A DNA stretch of 28,445 nt, from NCBI GenBank assembly GCA_036525185.1, contig DATDAW010000056.1, forward strand, positions 1-28,445, given 5' to 3'. The DNA is from DATDAW01 sp036525185 (GTDB taxonomy: Bacteria > Verrucomicrobiota > Verrucomicrobiia > Chthoniobacterales > DASVRZ01). The position numbers and the translations under genes were made by a program. Positions 1-8,256 of this stretch are shown one piece after another (the stretch's first letter is position 1; each line of letters opens with the position of its first letter). The notes under the pieces are model-generated. The model did not search any database and had not been told where the DNA came from. It saw nothing but the letters and a program-made list of their open reading frames with translations.

Positions 1-840
1 CATGATGATTGAAAGGATGATGATGGAGGCAGCGGAACCGGTCCCTGCGTCAAGGTAGTCGATGAGTTGCTGGCGGTTGTACACCGCCATCGTTGCCATG
101 TCTCCTTGACCTCCAACCATAACGAAGAAGATGTCGAAAACACGCAAGGCGTCCAGGGTTCGGAAAATAACCGAAACAAGGAGGGTCGGCATTAGCAAGG
201 GCAGTGTGATACGGAAAAACTTCTTGATGCCGGTGGCGCCGTCGATCTCGGCAGCTTCGTATAGCTCTGACGAAATGAGGCCCAGGCCTGCGAGAAGGAG
301 GAGCGCCATAAACGGGGTCGTTTTCCACACGTCGACCGCAATGATTACCGGCAGTGCGGTCGCAGGCGTTGCCAGCCACGCGATCTTCTCCGGAATGATG
401 TGCAGGTTCGTTAGGATGATATTGGCGACGCCATAAATGTCGTTAAACATCCATTTCCATATCTGCGAAGATACGACGGTGGGAATTGCCCAGGGAACCA
501 GCATGGCGATCCGGAGCAGGGTTCGTCCTTTGAACGGGGAATTGGCCACCAACGCAATGACCAGTCCAAGGACGACTTCGATGCTAACGGAGAACACCGC
601 AAAAATAAGGGTGTTGGAAACGGATCGCCAGAAGTCGGGGTCGGAAAAAATAAACGCATAGTTTGCGAGCCAGACGAAGCGTGGCGGGGTGACTCCATCC
701 AGCCGGTATTCCATGAAAGAATACGCAACGACCTGGAAAAGAGGATAACCGATGACGAGAGCGACCACAAAGACTGCCGGCAGGATGAGCCACCATGCCA
801 GCTTCTTTTGGTGATCTAATAAGTCAGGAGTTCGAGCCAT
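1..840 (-). CDS. ABC sugar transporter permease, MalF/ThuF/UgpA type (partial at 3' end)
   Basis: Inner-membrane permease subunit of a carbohydrate ABC importer. The frame is open from an ATG at 838-840 on the minus strand through all 280 codons to the window edge, so the C-terminus lies outside. The start reads MARTPDLLDHQKKLAWW and is followed by a first membrane segment (LILPAVFVVALVIGYPL). The family hallmark EAA loop, which contacts the ATPase, is present near residue 200 (EAAEIDGATGIKKFF, then RITLPLLMPTL). The gene starts 32 bases after the stop of the binding-protein gene, so the two form one operon; a second permease would be expected beyond the edge. The substrate is probably a disaccharide or other oligosaccharide such as trehalose or maltose, judged from the binding protein. 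Family assignment is secure, substrate is not. Confidence 0.9.
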   Translation of the reverse strand, partial: MARTPDLLDHQKKLAWWLILPAVFVVALVIGYPLFQVVAYSFMEYRLDGVTPPRFVWLANYAFIFSDPDFWRSVSNTLIFAVFSVSIEVVLGLVIALVANSPFKGRTLLRIAMLVPWAIPTVVSSQIWKWMFNDIYGVANIILTNLHIIPEKIAWLATPATALPVIIAVDVWKTTPFMALLLLAGLGLISSELYEAAEIDGATGIKKFFRITLPLLMPTLLVSVIFRTLDALRVFDIFFVMVGGQGDMATMAVYNRQQLIDYLDAGTGSAASIIILSIIM

Positions 841-872
841 GATAGTGTGGTGATTGCCAGGCTTGCGAAATG

Positions 873-2180
873 CTATTTCAAAGCGCGTTTTGCGGCGCGC
901 TCGACCTGTTGAACGGCACTTTCAGGCGTTGAACCGCCCGAGAGTGTCTTGTTCACGTTCTGGAAGAACGCCGTGGATACCAGATTGTAGTTCCCTGCGG
1001 CGATTGTCGACGGGCGTGCCACTGCATTTTCGAGCACTAGTTCCACGCTCTTGAACCATGGGTTCTTGGCCAGGACATCGGGATCGGAATAGAGGGCGCG
1101 ACGCGTGGGAAGGATGCCAAGTTTCACCGCCTGATCTTTCTGGGCTTCCTCTGATGTGAGGTATTTAACCAGGCTGGCGGCGGCCTCCGGATGCTTGGAG
1201 TATTTTGACACCATCAGCTGCCAGCCACCGAGAGTAGCGGCGTTCTTGCCGTTGTCGCCGCCTTTTGGCAGAACGGTCACGTCGAACTTGCCTGCGATGG
1301 AGCTCTTTGGATCTGCGCCGAGAACATAGGCATACGGCCAATTTCGCATGAAAGCCGCGTTCCCGCTTTGCCAGACGTTCCGAGCCTCTTCTTCACCATA
1401 AGTGGTAACACCCTTGGGTGAGATCGTGCCGACCCAGCTCTTGGCTAGTGCGAGCGCCTTGACAGCATTGGGGTTGTTAATAGTGATTTTTTTGTCGGGA
1501 TCAATGATCGTGCCGCCGCCGAAACTGAAAATCCACTCGAGTGCGTTGCAAGTGACGCTTTCGCTGGCTTTTCCTTGAAAAACAAACCCTTGGAAGTCCG
1601 CTTTGCCCTCCTTTCGTTCGCCCTCCTGGATTGTTTTGGCTTGCGTGGTCAATTCTTCCCAGGTCTTTGGCGGTTCTTTGAAACCGTATTTGGCGAGCAG
1701 ATCGGTGCGGTAGAATAACATGCCGGCATCGGTGTAAAACGGCATGCCCACAAGCTGTCCATTGACTGTATTGTTAGCAATGATTCGCGGGAAATTCGCG
1801 GCGATTTCATCCTCCGTGACGTATTTTTTCAAGTCCACTGCATGTGGCGCGGCAATGCCTGGCCAGATCACATCGATCATGTAAGCGTCAACGTCGGGGC
1901 TTTTCGCGGCCCAGTATTGCTGATATTGCTGGAGGGCCGCCGTGGCATCGTTGGGAGAGCTGATATACTCGAGCTTGTTGCCGGTGGATTTTGCCCACTC
2001 TTGGGCCTTCGCTTTGGTCCATCGACCGCCCTCGCCTCCGTCCGAGCCTGCTGCAAGACGAAGGGTGATTCCTTCCGCCAGAGCAGCGGGTGTTAGCACC
2101 ACCGCGAGCAAGGCGGGAGCTAGAAAGCGAAGTGCAGTTTGTTTAAGGGCTTTGCGGATCGGTTCTCTGAAGGGTTTCAT
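873..2180 (-). CDS. ABC sugar transporter substrate-binding protein (trehalose/maltose type, ThuE-like)
   Basis: Periplasmic solute-binding protein of 435 residues, the usual size for cluster B/family 1 sugar binders. A Sec signal peptide is visible: basic start (MKPFREPIRKALKQTALR), hydrophobic core (FLAPALLAVVL) and a probable cleavage after TPAALA. The mature protein has typical family features: an early ligand-contact segment, DAYMIDVIWPG near residue 100, GMPFYTDAGMLFYRTDLL in the hinge region, and MRNWPYAYVLG near residue 280. These resemble ThuE/MalE-like trehalose/maltose binders. No Shine-Dalgarno is evident before the ATG. It is the first gene of the minus-strand operon, divergent from a LacI-type regulator that likely controls it. 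The exact sugar is inferred from overall resemblance only. Confidence 0.9.
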   Translation of the reverse strand: MKPFREPIRKALKQTALRFLAPALLAVVLTPAALAEGITLRLAAGSDGGEGGRWTKAKAQEWAKSTGNKLEYISSPNDATAALQQYQQYWAAKSPDVDAYMIDVIWPGIAAPHAVDLKKYVTEDEIAANFPRIIANNTVNGQLVGMPFYTDAGMLFYRTDLLAKYGFKEPPKTWEELTTQAKTIQEGERKEGKADFQGFVFQGKASESVTCNALEWIFSFGGGTIIDPDKKITINNPNAVKALALAKSWVGTISPKGVTTYGEEEARNVWQSGNAAFMRNWPYAYVLGADPKSSIAGKFDVTVLPKGGDNGKNAATLGGWQLMVSKYSKHPEAAASLVKYLTSEEAQKDQAVKLGILPTRRALYSDPDVLAKNPWFKSVELVLENAVARPSTIAAGNYNLVSTAFFQNVNKTLSGGSTPESAVQQVERAAKRALK

Positions 2181-2648
2181 AGGATGGTTATTTGATAACT
2201 AACGAGGTTAGGCGCCCCTGTGATGGAGGTGCCGGCTGATGTTGAAGGAGAGATTGGTGGACGCCGTCCTGTTGAAACGGGTCCTAAAGCTTGTGATACT
2301 TTGCCGCGCTCAAGGAATGAGCCGTGGTCTTTATACCGAAGACATGTGGATGCCTTGACTTGGGAGCGATGACAGGGGCCGCGTTCTTCCGACTGTTTGA
2401 ATCGAAACGGTGGCGCGGATGTGTCTTAGGGACAGGTGCGTATGACTGATGCGGCGATAGATCGGACGAATGAATGGCGCGAGCTAGGGCTGATCGGGGG
2501 GATATGTGCATCAGTGGTTATTCTCGAAGGTGGTCTTTGCGGGCTAATCCAGTCGGGAACGTCTTTATGCTTCAAGTAAAACGGTTCCTGGTATACCCGT
2601 CAACAGAAATCTTGATCCATAAAGAAAATTTTGGTATCTTCAGTTCAA
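2181..2648. other. Intergenic region between divergent sugar operon and lacI-type gene
   Basis: About 470 bases between two divergently transcribed genes, which must hold both promoters. I see two adjacent inverted repeats close to the binding-protein start (listed separately). I see no convincing sigma-70 promoter, small gene or RNA gene. Short open frames here have no recognisable protein character. The last 30 bases before the regulator are A/T-rich. Confidence 0.6.
2187..2211. promoter_or_regulatory. Tandem inverted repeats, candidate LacI-family operator
   Basis: Two 13-base perfect inverted repeats share one base: GTTAT-TTG-ATAAC at 2187-2199 and CTAAC-GAG-GTTAG at 2199-2211. They begin 7 bases upstream of the ATG of the sugar-binding protein and face the divergent LacI-type regulator. 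Their place and symmetry suit a repressor site. They do not match the classic LacI operator with a central CG, so the assignment is inference. Confidence 0.4.
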
Positions 2649-3716
2649 ATGAAACCATCCTTGAAGGCGCGGGGAACGTTGATCGACGTCGCCAAGGCGG
2701 TCGGTGTCTCGCACACGACTGTCTCCAATGCCTTCAATCGGCCTGACCAACTTTCACCCGAGCTCCGGGAGAAAATCATGGCGATGGCCCGTTCGATGAA
2801 GTATTCCGGGCCAAATCCAGCCGCGAGAATGTTGCGGACCGGTTTTGCTAAAACGATCGCCGTCGTGTGGTCGGACCTTTTGTATCGCGCTTTTGAGGAT
2901 CCTGCGGCTTCCGCCTTCCTGGGTGGCGTGGGAGAAGCCTGCGCTGAGCGCGGCCTCGGGTTGCTGCTGGTGCAGGGGCAGGAAACGTCTTCAAGTATTA
3001 TTCAAACGGCGGCAGTAGACGGATTCATTCTCTATTCCATGCCGAGGGACGAAGAGACACTCAAAGTGGCTGCAGAGCGGGGTCTGCCAATGGTCGTCGT
3101 CGATCAGGGTATGCAATCAAAGGTTGCATTCATCGGGGTGGACAACCGGGCTGCCGGACAAGTCTGCGCCCAACACCTCAAGGAGCTCGGGCACGAAAAG
3201 ATCGCAGTCGTTACATTCGCGCTCGATATTGACGGGCGCGTTGGTTTCGTAGACGAGGCGCGCTTAAAGAATTGCCGCTATACTCTCCCTCGGAATCGGA
3301 TTGAGGGATATTTGGATGTTCTCGGGCGAGGCGGATCCTCATTTGATGTAAAGATCTGGGAGACTCTGCTGAGCACCGAAGAGCATGGTAGAACGGCAGC
3401 GGAGAACTTGTTTAAGACAGACGACCCGCCGACGGCCATTCTGGCAACGAGCGACCGCCTGGCGATTGGGATAATTGAGGCGGCACGGAAACGCAAACTT
3501 CGCGTCCCACGTGACCTGTCGGTAGTCGGATTCGATGACGTACCCGCGGCGCGACTCGTTACGCCGCAACTGACCACCGTTCGTCAGCCGTTCGCTGAAA
3601 AGGGGCGTCTGGCCGTATCGGCGTTGCTGGATGAGAAAGGGCCTCTGCGACGCGAGTTACCGACCAAGTTCATCATTCGCCGCTCTACAGGCAGCCCCGT
3701 ATCCCGGCAACCGTGA
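2649..3716 (+). CDS. LacI-family transcriptional regulator
   Basis: Sugar-responsive DNA-binding repressor of 355 residues. The N-terminal LacI helix-turn-helix is clear (TLIDVAKAVGVSHTTVSNAF), followed by the hinge-helix region (NPAARMLRTG) and a periplasmic-binding-protein-like effector domain that ends with the family pattern DLSVVGFDDVPAA and LTTVRQPF. About 15 extra residues (VGFVDEARLKNCRYT) lie near residue 200 between the two lobes; this occurs in some LacI relatives. An in-frame TTG at 2631 would add six residues, but the ATG at 2649 places the HTH at the usual distance from the N-terminus, so I prefer it. Divergent from the ABC sugar operon, which it most likely represses in the absence of its sugar. 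The ligand is unknown. Confidence 0.93.
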   Translation: MKPSLKARGTLIDVAKAVGVSHTTVSNAFNRPDQLSPELREKIMAMARSMKYSGPNPAARMLRTGFAKTIAVVWSDLLYRAFEDPAASAFLGGVGEACAERGLGLLLVQGQETSSSIIQTAAVDGFILYSMPRDEETLKVAAERGLPMVVVDQGMQSKVAFIGVDNRAAGQVCAQHLKELGHEKIAVVTFALDIDGRVGFVDEARLKNCRYTLPRNRIEGYLDVLGRGGSSFDVKIWETLLSTEEHGRTAAENLFKTDDPPTAILATSDRLAIGIIEAARKRKLRVPRDLSVVGFDDVPAARLVTPQLTTVRQPFAEKGRLAVSALLDEKGPLRRELPTKFIIRRSTGSPVSRQP

Positions 3717-3826
3717 CCCGCGCAGAGTGTCCGCGTTTTCGGAAATGCAGAATCGAATGCCCGCATGGAGGCGAGCGACAATTTTCTCATTTCCTCGGGG
3801 GAGTTTCGGGATAAGTTCCACGCCCC

Positions 3827-5362
3827 GTGTCTCAGAAAAATTCATCGTCCAAACCCGCCAACGCCATTTCGCCCACTCGTTCGGAGGATTTCCCGGAGTG
3901 GTATCAGCAGGTCGTGCGCGCGGCGCAACTCGCCGAAAACTCAGAAGTTCGCGGAGCGATGGTCATCCGTCCGTGGGGATACGGTATTTGGGAAAACATG
4001 CAGGCTGCACTGGATGCAATGTTCAAGGCAACAGGGCATCAGAATGCTTATTTCCCGTTATTCATTCCGCTGAGCTACCTTGAAAAGGAAGCGGCTCACG
4101 TAGAAGGGTTTGCGAAGGAATGTGCCGTGGTTACCCATCACCGGCTCGAAGCAGATGGCGAGGGGCGGTTAAGACCTGCCGGGCCCCTGACCGAGCCGCT
4201 GGTTGTGAGGCCGACCTCGGAAACCATCATCGGAGCAACCTATGCACGCTGGGTGCAATCGTATCGGGATTTGCCGATCTTGATCAACCAATGGGCAAAC
4301 GTTGTCCGCTGGGAAATGCGGCCTCGCCTGTTTCTGCGCACGACCGAATTTCTCTGGCAGGAAGGACATACCGTGCATGAGACAGCTGCCGAAGCCCTTG
4401 AGGAAACGGAGAAAATGCTGGGCGTTTACGAGACATTTGCCCGGGACTGGCTAGCGTTGCCTGTTTTTCCTGGAGAAAAGTCGGCGTCAGAGCGGTTTCC
4501 GGGCGCAGAACAGACGTTTACGATCGAAGCCATGGTACAGGATCGGAAAGCGATTCAGGCCGGGACATCGCATTTTCTTGGGCAAAATTTCTCCAAGGCG
4601 TCTGGTATCAAATTCCAGTCGCGCGAAGGGGGAGAGGAATTTGGCTGGACAACGAGCTGGGGCGTGAGCACCCGAATGATCGGGACAGTGATCATGGCGC
4701 ATGGCGATGATGATGGCGTGATTTTGCCGCCACGCATTGCGCCCGTGCATGTCGTGATATTGCCCATTTCGCCGAAAGAGGAAAGCCGTGCAGAGGTCTT
4801 CGACGCCTGCGAAAAGCTTGCCACGGCGCTTCGTGGGCAGACTTACGCGGGTCAAGCCATCCGGGTGGAGGTCGACAAACGCGATCTGGGCGGCGGCGTG
4901 AAAAGTTGGGAGTGGATCAAAAAAGGCGTGCCGGTGCGAATCGAGATAGGGCCGCGAGATCTGGCTCAGGGGACCGCAGCGGTGAGCCGGCGTGATCAGG
5001 GTGTGAAGGAAAAGGCATTCATGCCATTGACCCAGATCGTTTCTGGAATGGGCGAAACCCTGACCTCTATGCAGTCCAATCTCTATGCCCGGGCGAAAGC
5101 GTTTCGCGACGCCAATACGAAGGTGATCGATAGCAAAGAGGCATTTTACGATTTCTTTAAGGGCGAGGGGACAGAGTCTGGTGGGTTTGCCCTGGCGCAC
5201 TGGAACGGCTCCGCGGACGTTGAAGCGAAAATCAAGGAAGACCTGAAAGTGACGATTCGCTGCATCCCATTTGCTCGTGACGGCGTGGTCGCAGAGCCGG
5301 GGACGTGCATTTTCACGGGAGAGCCCAGCAAACAGCGGGTGGTTTTCGCGAAGTCGTATTAA
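3827..5362 (+). CDS. proS: Prolyl-tRNA synthetase, archaeal/eukaryotic type (ProS type 3)
   Basis: Cytoplasmic class II aminoacyl-tRNA synthetase that charges tRNA-Pro. It has 511 residues, as in the short ProS3 form that lacks the bacterial INS editing domain. Class II motifs are visible: VVRPTSETIIG, motif 2 around RWEMRPRLFLRTTEFLWQEG, and motif 3 in GWTTSWGVSTRMIGTVIMAH. The anticodon-binding domain follows (VHVVILPIS). The C-terminal domain has the family's ending VVFAKSY with a terminal tyrosine, plus cysteines in TIRCIPFA and PGTCIFTG. The start is GTG at 3827, the only option because an in-frame TAA lies at 3812-3814. No clear ribosome-binding site is seen. It stands alone between the regulator and the lipid operon. 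Confidence 0.96.
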   Translation: MSQKNSSSKPANAISPTRSEDFPEWYQQVVRAAQLAENSEVRGAMVIRPWGYGIWENMQAALDAMFKATGHQNAYFPLFIPLSYLEKEAAHVEGFAKECAVVTHHRLEADGEGRLRPAGPLTEPLVVRPTSETIIGATYARWVQSYRDLPILINQWANVVRWEMRPRLFLRTTEFLWQEGHTVHETAAEALEETEKMLGVYETFARDWLALPVFPGEKSASERFPGAEQTFTIEAMVQDRKAIQAGTSHFLGQNFSKASGIKFQSREGGEEFGWTTSWGVSTRMIGTVIMAHGDDDGVILPPRIAPVHVVILPISPKEESRAEVFDACEKLATALRGQTYAGQAIRVEVDKRDLGGGVKSWEWIKKGVPVRIEIGPRDLAQGTAAVSRRDQGVKEKAFMPLTQIVSGMGETLTSMQSNLYARAKAFRDANTKVIDSKEAFYDFFKGEGTESGGFALAHWNGSADVEAKIKEDLKVTIRCIPFARDGVVAEPGTCIFTGEPSKQRVVFAKSY

Positions 5363-5457
5363 CAGATTTTCCCCACAGCGTTCTATGGCCCGGCCTCGGG
5401 GAAGTCGTCCAAGGGGCTGAGCGAGCGCCTTGTTTTTCGGGTTACAGAAATTGGGTT

Positions 5458-5475
5458 CGCGTTTTCGAAAACGCG
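5458..5475. promoter_or_regulatory. Perfect 18-base palindrome upstream of lipid operon
   Basis: CGCGTTTTCGAAAACGCG is fully self-complementary and ends 22 bases before the ATG at 5498. It has no loop and no T-tract after it, so it looks more like a dimer-binding DNA site than a terminator. Either role is possible: operator for the downstream operon or end signal for proS. Confidence 0.5.
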
Positions 5476-5497
5476 TTATTAGGCTGCGGCGGACCTG

Positions 5498-5845
5498 ATG
5501 AAAACACCGGTAGTATCGATTTTACTCTTTCTTTTGGCAGCGTTACTGGGTGCGGTTGGCCAGTTTCTCTATAAATCGGGCGCTGAAGAGGCGGGCGGTT
5601 CCGCGTTAAGCTATTTGCTCAATGTTCGATTGCTCGGAGGTGTCGCCTGCTACGTAGCGGTTATGGTGCTGTTTGTGGCGGCGTTCAAACGCGGCGGAGC
5701 GCTCACGACTCTGTATCCGGTCTATGCATCGACGTTTGTGTTTGCGGCGCTGATTGCATGGTGGGCTTATGGGACGCCTATTAAGCCGGTGAATATCGGT
5801 GGGATACTCCTGCTGGTAACGGGAATGTATTTGCTCGGAAAATAA
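5498..5845 (+). CDS. Small 4-TM membrane protein, EamA/SMR-like
   Basis: A 115-residue inner-membrane protein with four predicted hydrophobic helices: 6-25, about 40-62, 68-88 and 95-113. The size, the GQFLYKSG segment after helix 1 and the PVYASTFVFAALIAWW helix resemble small multidrug resistance and ArnE-like half-EamA proteins, which usually work as dimers to move small cations or lipid-linked substrates. It opens a compact run: three bases separate its stop from the next gene, a CDP-alcohol transferase. Because its neighbours build phospholipids, a role in moving a lipid, headgroup or its precursor is plausible, but that is inference. I cannot name a substrate. The ATG is preceded only by a weak GGCGGA element. 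Confidence 0.8.
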   Translation: MKTPVVSILLFLLAALLGAVGQFLYKSGAEEAGGSALSYLLNVRLLGGVACYVAVMVLFVAAFKRGGALTTLYPVYASTFVFAALIAWWAYGTPIKPVNIGGILLLVTGMYLLGK

Positions 5846-5848
5846 CTC

Positions 5849-6544
5849 ATGCGACCCCCGGAACTCAGTGGACGCCGCCCTCTCAAGAGTCGCGATATGC
5901 CATTTTTCAAGAATCTCGCGGCATGGCTTGCACGCAGCGGGGTGACGCCCAACGGGATTTCGTGCATGACGATTGTCTTTAGTGCGATTGCGGGCGCGGC
6001 ATTCGCTGGGACGGCGTTCACGGATGGCTGGGTATTTCGGTTTTTGTGGCTCGTGGGGGCGGTCTGCATTCAACTCCGGCTCATGGGAAATCTTCTCGAT
6101 GGGATGGTTGCCATAGAGGGGAAAAAAGGCGGGCCGGTCGGGGAATTGTGGAATGAAGCCCCGGATCGTTTGTCGGACGCATTGACGTTGATCGGTGCGG
6201 GTTTTGCCGCGGGATCGGACCCCTTCCTGGGCTTCAGTGCCGCGCTTGTGGCGGTGCTGGTCGCATATGTGCGCGCCCTGGGCGCGAGTGTGGGGGCAGG
6301 GCAGATTTTTATCGGGCCTCAGGCGAAACAACAGCGCATGGCTGTGGTTACTGCGGCAAGCGTGGCGTCGGCGGTGGTTCCGGACTATTCGAAATGGCTC
6401 ATCTGCGCAGCGTTGACCGTGGTGACTGCGGGAGGATTGATCACGGTCTGGCGGCGACTGGCGCGGATCGCGATCTGGCTGCGGGACGACCAGGAGGCCT
6501 TGAGTACGTCTGCCAGGCATGACCGGGGACCGGTGCGCTCCTGA
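5849..6544 (+). CDS. CDP-alcohol phosphatidyltransferase family protein, YnbA-like variant
   Basis: Integral membrane enzyme of 231 residues, a usual family size. It is expected to exchange an alcohol for CMP on a CDP-activated lipid. The normal signature is D-x2-D-G-x2-A-R-x8-G-x3-D-x3-D. Here it reads N81-L-L-D84-G-M-V-A88-I and then G98-E-L-W-N102-E-A-P-D106, so the first and third Asp are Asn and the AR arginine is Ile. As I recall it, E. coli YnbA has the same Asn changes (NALDG and GAILNEVGD), so this is probably a distinct subfamily and not a dead enzyme. Hydrophobic helices follow to residue 210. The upstream gene ends 3 bases before; a CdsA-like gene follows after 15 bases. Reaction and headgroup are unknown. 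A second ATG at codon 17 is an alternative start. Confidence 0.85.
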   Translation: MRPPELSGRRPLKSRDMPFFKNLAAWLARSGVTPNGISCMTIVFSAIAGAAFAGTAFTDGWVFRFLWLVGAVCIQLRLMGNLLDGMVAIEGKKGGPVGELWNEAPDRLSDALTLIGAGFAAGSDPFLGFSAALVAVLVAYVRALGASVGAGQIFIGPQAKQQRMAVVTAASVASAVVPDYSKWLICAALTVVTAGGLITVWRRLARIAIWLRDDQEALSTSARHDRGPVRS

Positions 6545-6559
6545 CTTCTATTATTTCAT

Positions 6560-7525
6560 ATGCCCGGAATCCATCCTGTTGCTCTTTGGATCGCTGCTGC
6601 GATTGCTGTGGGGCTGGCGGTGATCCCGCTGATGTTATTGCTCCTGGAGAAAACCTTTAAACTTGGCGACAAGCTTCAGGTGGAGCTGTGGATGCGCTAC
6701 AAGTCGTGGCTCATCCTCGCGCCGTTGCTGGTTGTTCCACTGCTGGCGGGGCGTTTGTGGGCGATCCTGAGCGTGGGAATTTTGTCGCTGTTGTGCTACC
6801 GCGAATTTGCGCGCGCAACGGGGCTTTTCCGGCATCGGACCATCAGTGCAATCGTGGCGTTGGGCATTGTTTTGCTGACGTTCGCGGTCGCAGACAACTG
6901 GTATGACTTTTTCGTGGCGCTGACTTCGCTCTGTGTGTCGGCGCTGGTTATCGCGGCCTTGCTTGCGGACGAACCGAAAGGCTATATCCAGCGGGTTGGG
7001 CTCGGAGTATTTGCGTTTCTTGTTTTTGGCGTCTGTCTCGGGCACTTCGGCTATTTTGCAAATGAGGAACGTGGTCAGGCTTTTCTGCTTGCGATCATGT
7101 TCTGTGTCGAACTCAACGACATTTTCGCCTTTTGCACGGGCAAACTCTTCGGACGCCGCAAACTCGCGCCGAAAACCAGTCCAAACAAAACGATCGCCGG
7201 GGCAGTTGGCGCGCTCATTCTGACGACTGCGCTCTTCGCCACGCTCATGCATTTTATCGCCGCCGGAACCCGCATCGATCGGCCGATTCATTTGATTACA
7301 CTGGGGATGCTCCTTTCGTTCACGGGCCAGTGTGGCGATTTGGTAATGTCGAGCGTCAAACGTGACCTTGGCATCAAGGATCTGGGGACTCTTTTGCCCG
7401 GCCACGGCGGATTGCTCGACCGGTTTGACAGCCTCATTTTTGTCGGGCCGGCAGTCTTACATTACCTGAGCTACTTCGGCGGAATTAGTCTCGAGACGCC
7501 GACACGGATTTTTACCGGCCCCTGA
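6560..7525 (+). CDS. Phosphatidate cytidylyltransferase family protein (CdsA/YnbB-like)
   Basis: Inner-membrane enzyme of 321 residues that makes CDP-diacylglycerol or a related CDP-lipid from phosphatidate and CTP. About eight hydrophobic helices are visible. The C-terminal CDS signature is complete: SVKRDLGIKDLG, then TLLPGHGGLLDRFD (residues 265-290), including the invariant K-D, H-G-G and D-R-x-D residues. It follows the variant CDP-alcohol transferase and its stop overlaps the start of the acyltransferase by one base (TGATG), which indicates translational coupling. The same pairing of a YnbA-like and a CdsA-like protein exists in the E. coli ynb cluster. It could be the cell's only CdsA or a second, specialised copy; the window cannot decide. 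Confidence 0.92.
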   Translation: MPGIHPVALWIAAAIAVGLAVIPLMLLLLEKTFKLGDKLQVELWMRYKSWLILAPLLVVPLLAGRLWAILSVGILSLLCYREFARATGLFRHRTISAIVALGIVLLTFAVADNWYDFFVALTSLCVSALVIAALLADEPKGYIQRVGLGVFAFLVFGVCLGHFGYFANEERGQAFLLAIMFCVELNDIFAFCTGKLFGRRKLAPKTSPNKTIAGAVGALILTTALFATLMHFIAAGTRIDRPIHLITLGMLLSFTGQCGDLVMSSVKRDLGIKDLGTLLPGHGGLLDRFDSLIFVGPAVLHYLSYFGGISLETPTRIFTGP

Positions 7526-8250
7526 TGGATGCGTGGAAATACAAACCTGCCGCGGACCAGCATCTCCCTCCTGGCGACGCGATGCGCAGCGTGCGACGGG
7601 AAGCGGGGCTCGTCTCGACTCTTACCCAAACGGCGTGGCGTGCGGTTGTGCGGCTTTATCTGGGCGGTTACCACAGGCTGCGCGTGGAAGGAAAGGAAAA
7701 CATTCCAGCAAAGCCACCGTTCGTGATGATCGCCAATCACTCCAGCCATCTCGATGCGCTCACCCTGGCTACGGCGCTTCCGTGGCGGCTGCGGCGTTTT
7801 GCTTTTCCCATTGCGGCAGGCGACGTCTTTTTCCAGACGCCCGCCAGTACGTGGTTTTCGGCAATGATGTTGAATGCCCTGCCCATGTGGCGAAAACAAT
7901 GCGGTTCGCATGCTATGCAGGAGTTGCGCGATCGTCTAATCGGCGAATCGGCCATTTACATCCTTTTCCCCGAAGGCACCCGCACCCGCGACGGCAAAAT
8001 GGGCCCGTTCAAGCCGGGACTCGGTATGATCGTCGCCGCTTGTGATGTGCCGGTAGTTCCTTGCCATCTCGACGGCGCTTTTGCTGCATGTCCTCCGGGA
8101 ACGAAATTTCCGCGTCCGGCTCCCCTCCGCTTACGCATTGGGCGGCCGCTCACTTTTGCCGGCGTCGAAAATCGGCGCGAAGGCTGGAAGAAAATCGGCG
8201 CGCAACTGGAAAGCGTCGTGAGGGCTTTGGGTGCGGAATCCCAACCATAA
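7525..8250 (+). CDS. 1-acyl-glycerol-3-phosphate acyltransferase family protein (PlsC-like)
   Basis: Membrane-associated acyltransferase of 241 residues that would add a fatty acyl chain to lysophosphatidate or a similar acceptor. The catalytic NHxxxxD motif is present (N71-H72-S-S-H-L-D77), as is the acceptor-binding FPEGTR (148-153) followed by GPFKPG. An N-terminal extension of about 40 residues has no recognised function. The start overlaps the cytidylyltransferase stop, so it is the last gene of the lipid operon. In order, the set PlsC, CdsA and CDP-alcohol transferase could make phosphatidate, activate it and attach a headgroup. It ends 6 bases before the convergent glycosyltransferase gene. 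Confidence 0.92.
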   Translation: MDAWKYKPAADQHLPPGDAMRSVRREAGLVSTLTQTAWRAVVRLYLGGYHRLRVEGKENIPAKPPFVMIANHSSHLDALTLATALPWRLRRFAFPIAAGDVFFQTPASTWFSAMMLNALPMWRKQCGSHAMQELRDRLIGESAIYILFPEGTRTRDGKMGPFKPGLGMIVAACDVPVVPCHLDGAFAACPPGTKFPRPAPLRLRIGRPLTFAGVENRREGWKKIGAQLESVVRALGAESQP

Positions 8251-8256
8251 AGGTTT

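Noticed and set aside
3717..3826. Possible terminator between the LacI-type gene and proS (CGCG...CGCG then TTTT)
   Set aside because: A four-base stem with a nine-base loop is not convincing.
4487..5200. Minus-strand open frame of 237 codons opposite proS
   Set aside because: No recognisable features, and proS is secure on the other strand.
5606..6520. Minus-strand open frame of 304 codons opposite the lipid operon
   Set aside because: Very rich in Arg, His and Pro, no domain, and it overlaps two clear membrane-protein genes.
6635..7405. Minus-strand open frame of 256 codons opposite the CdsA-like gene
   Set aside because: Arg/Gln-rich shadow of a gene with a complete family signature.
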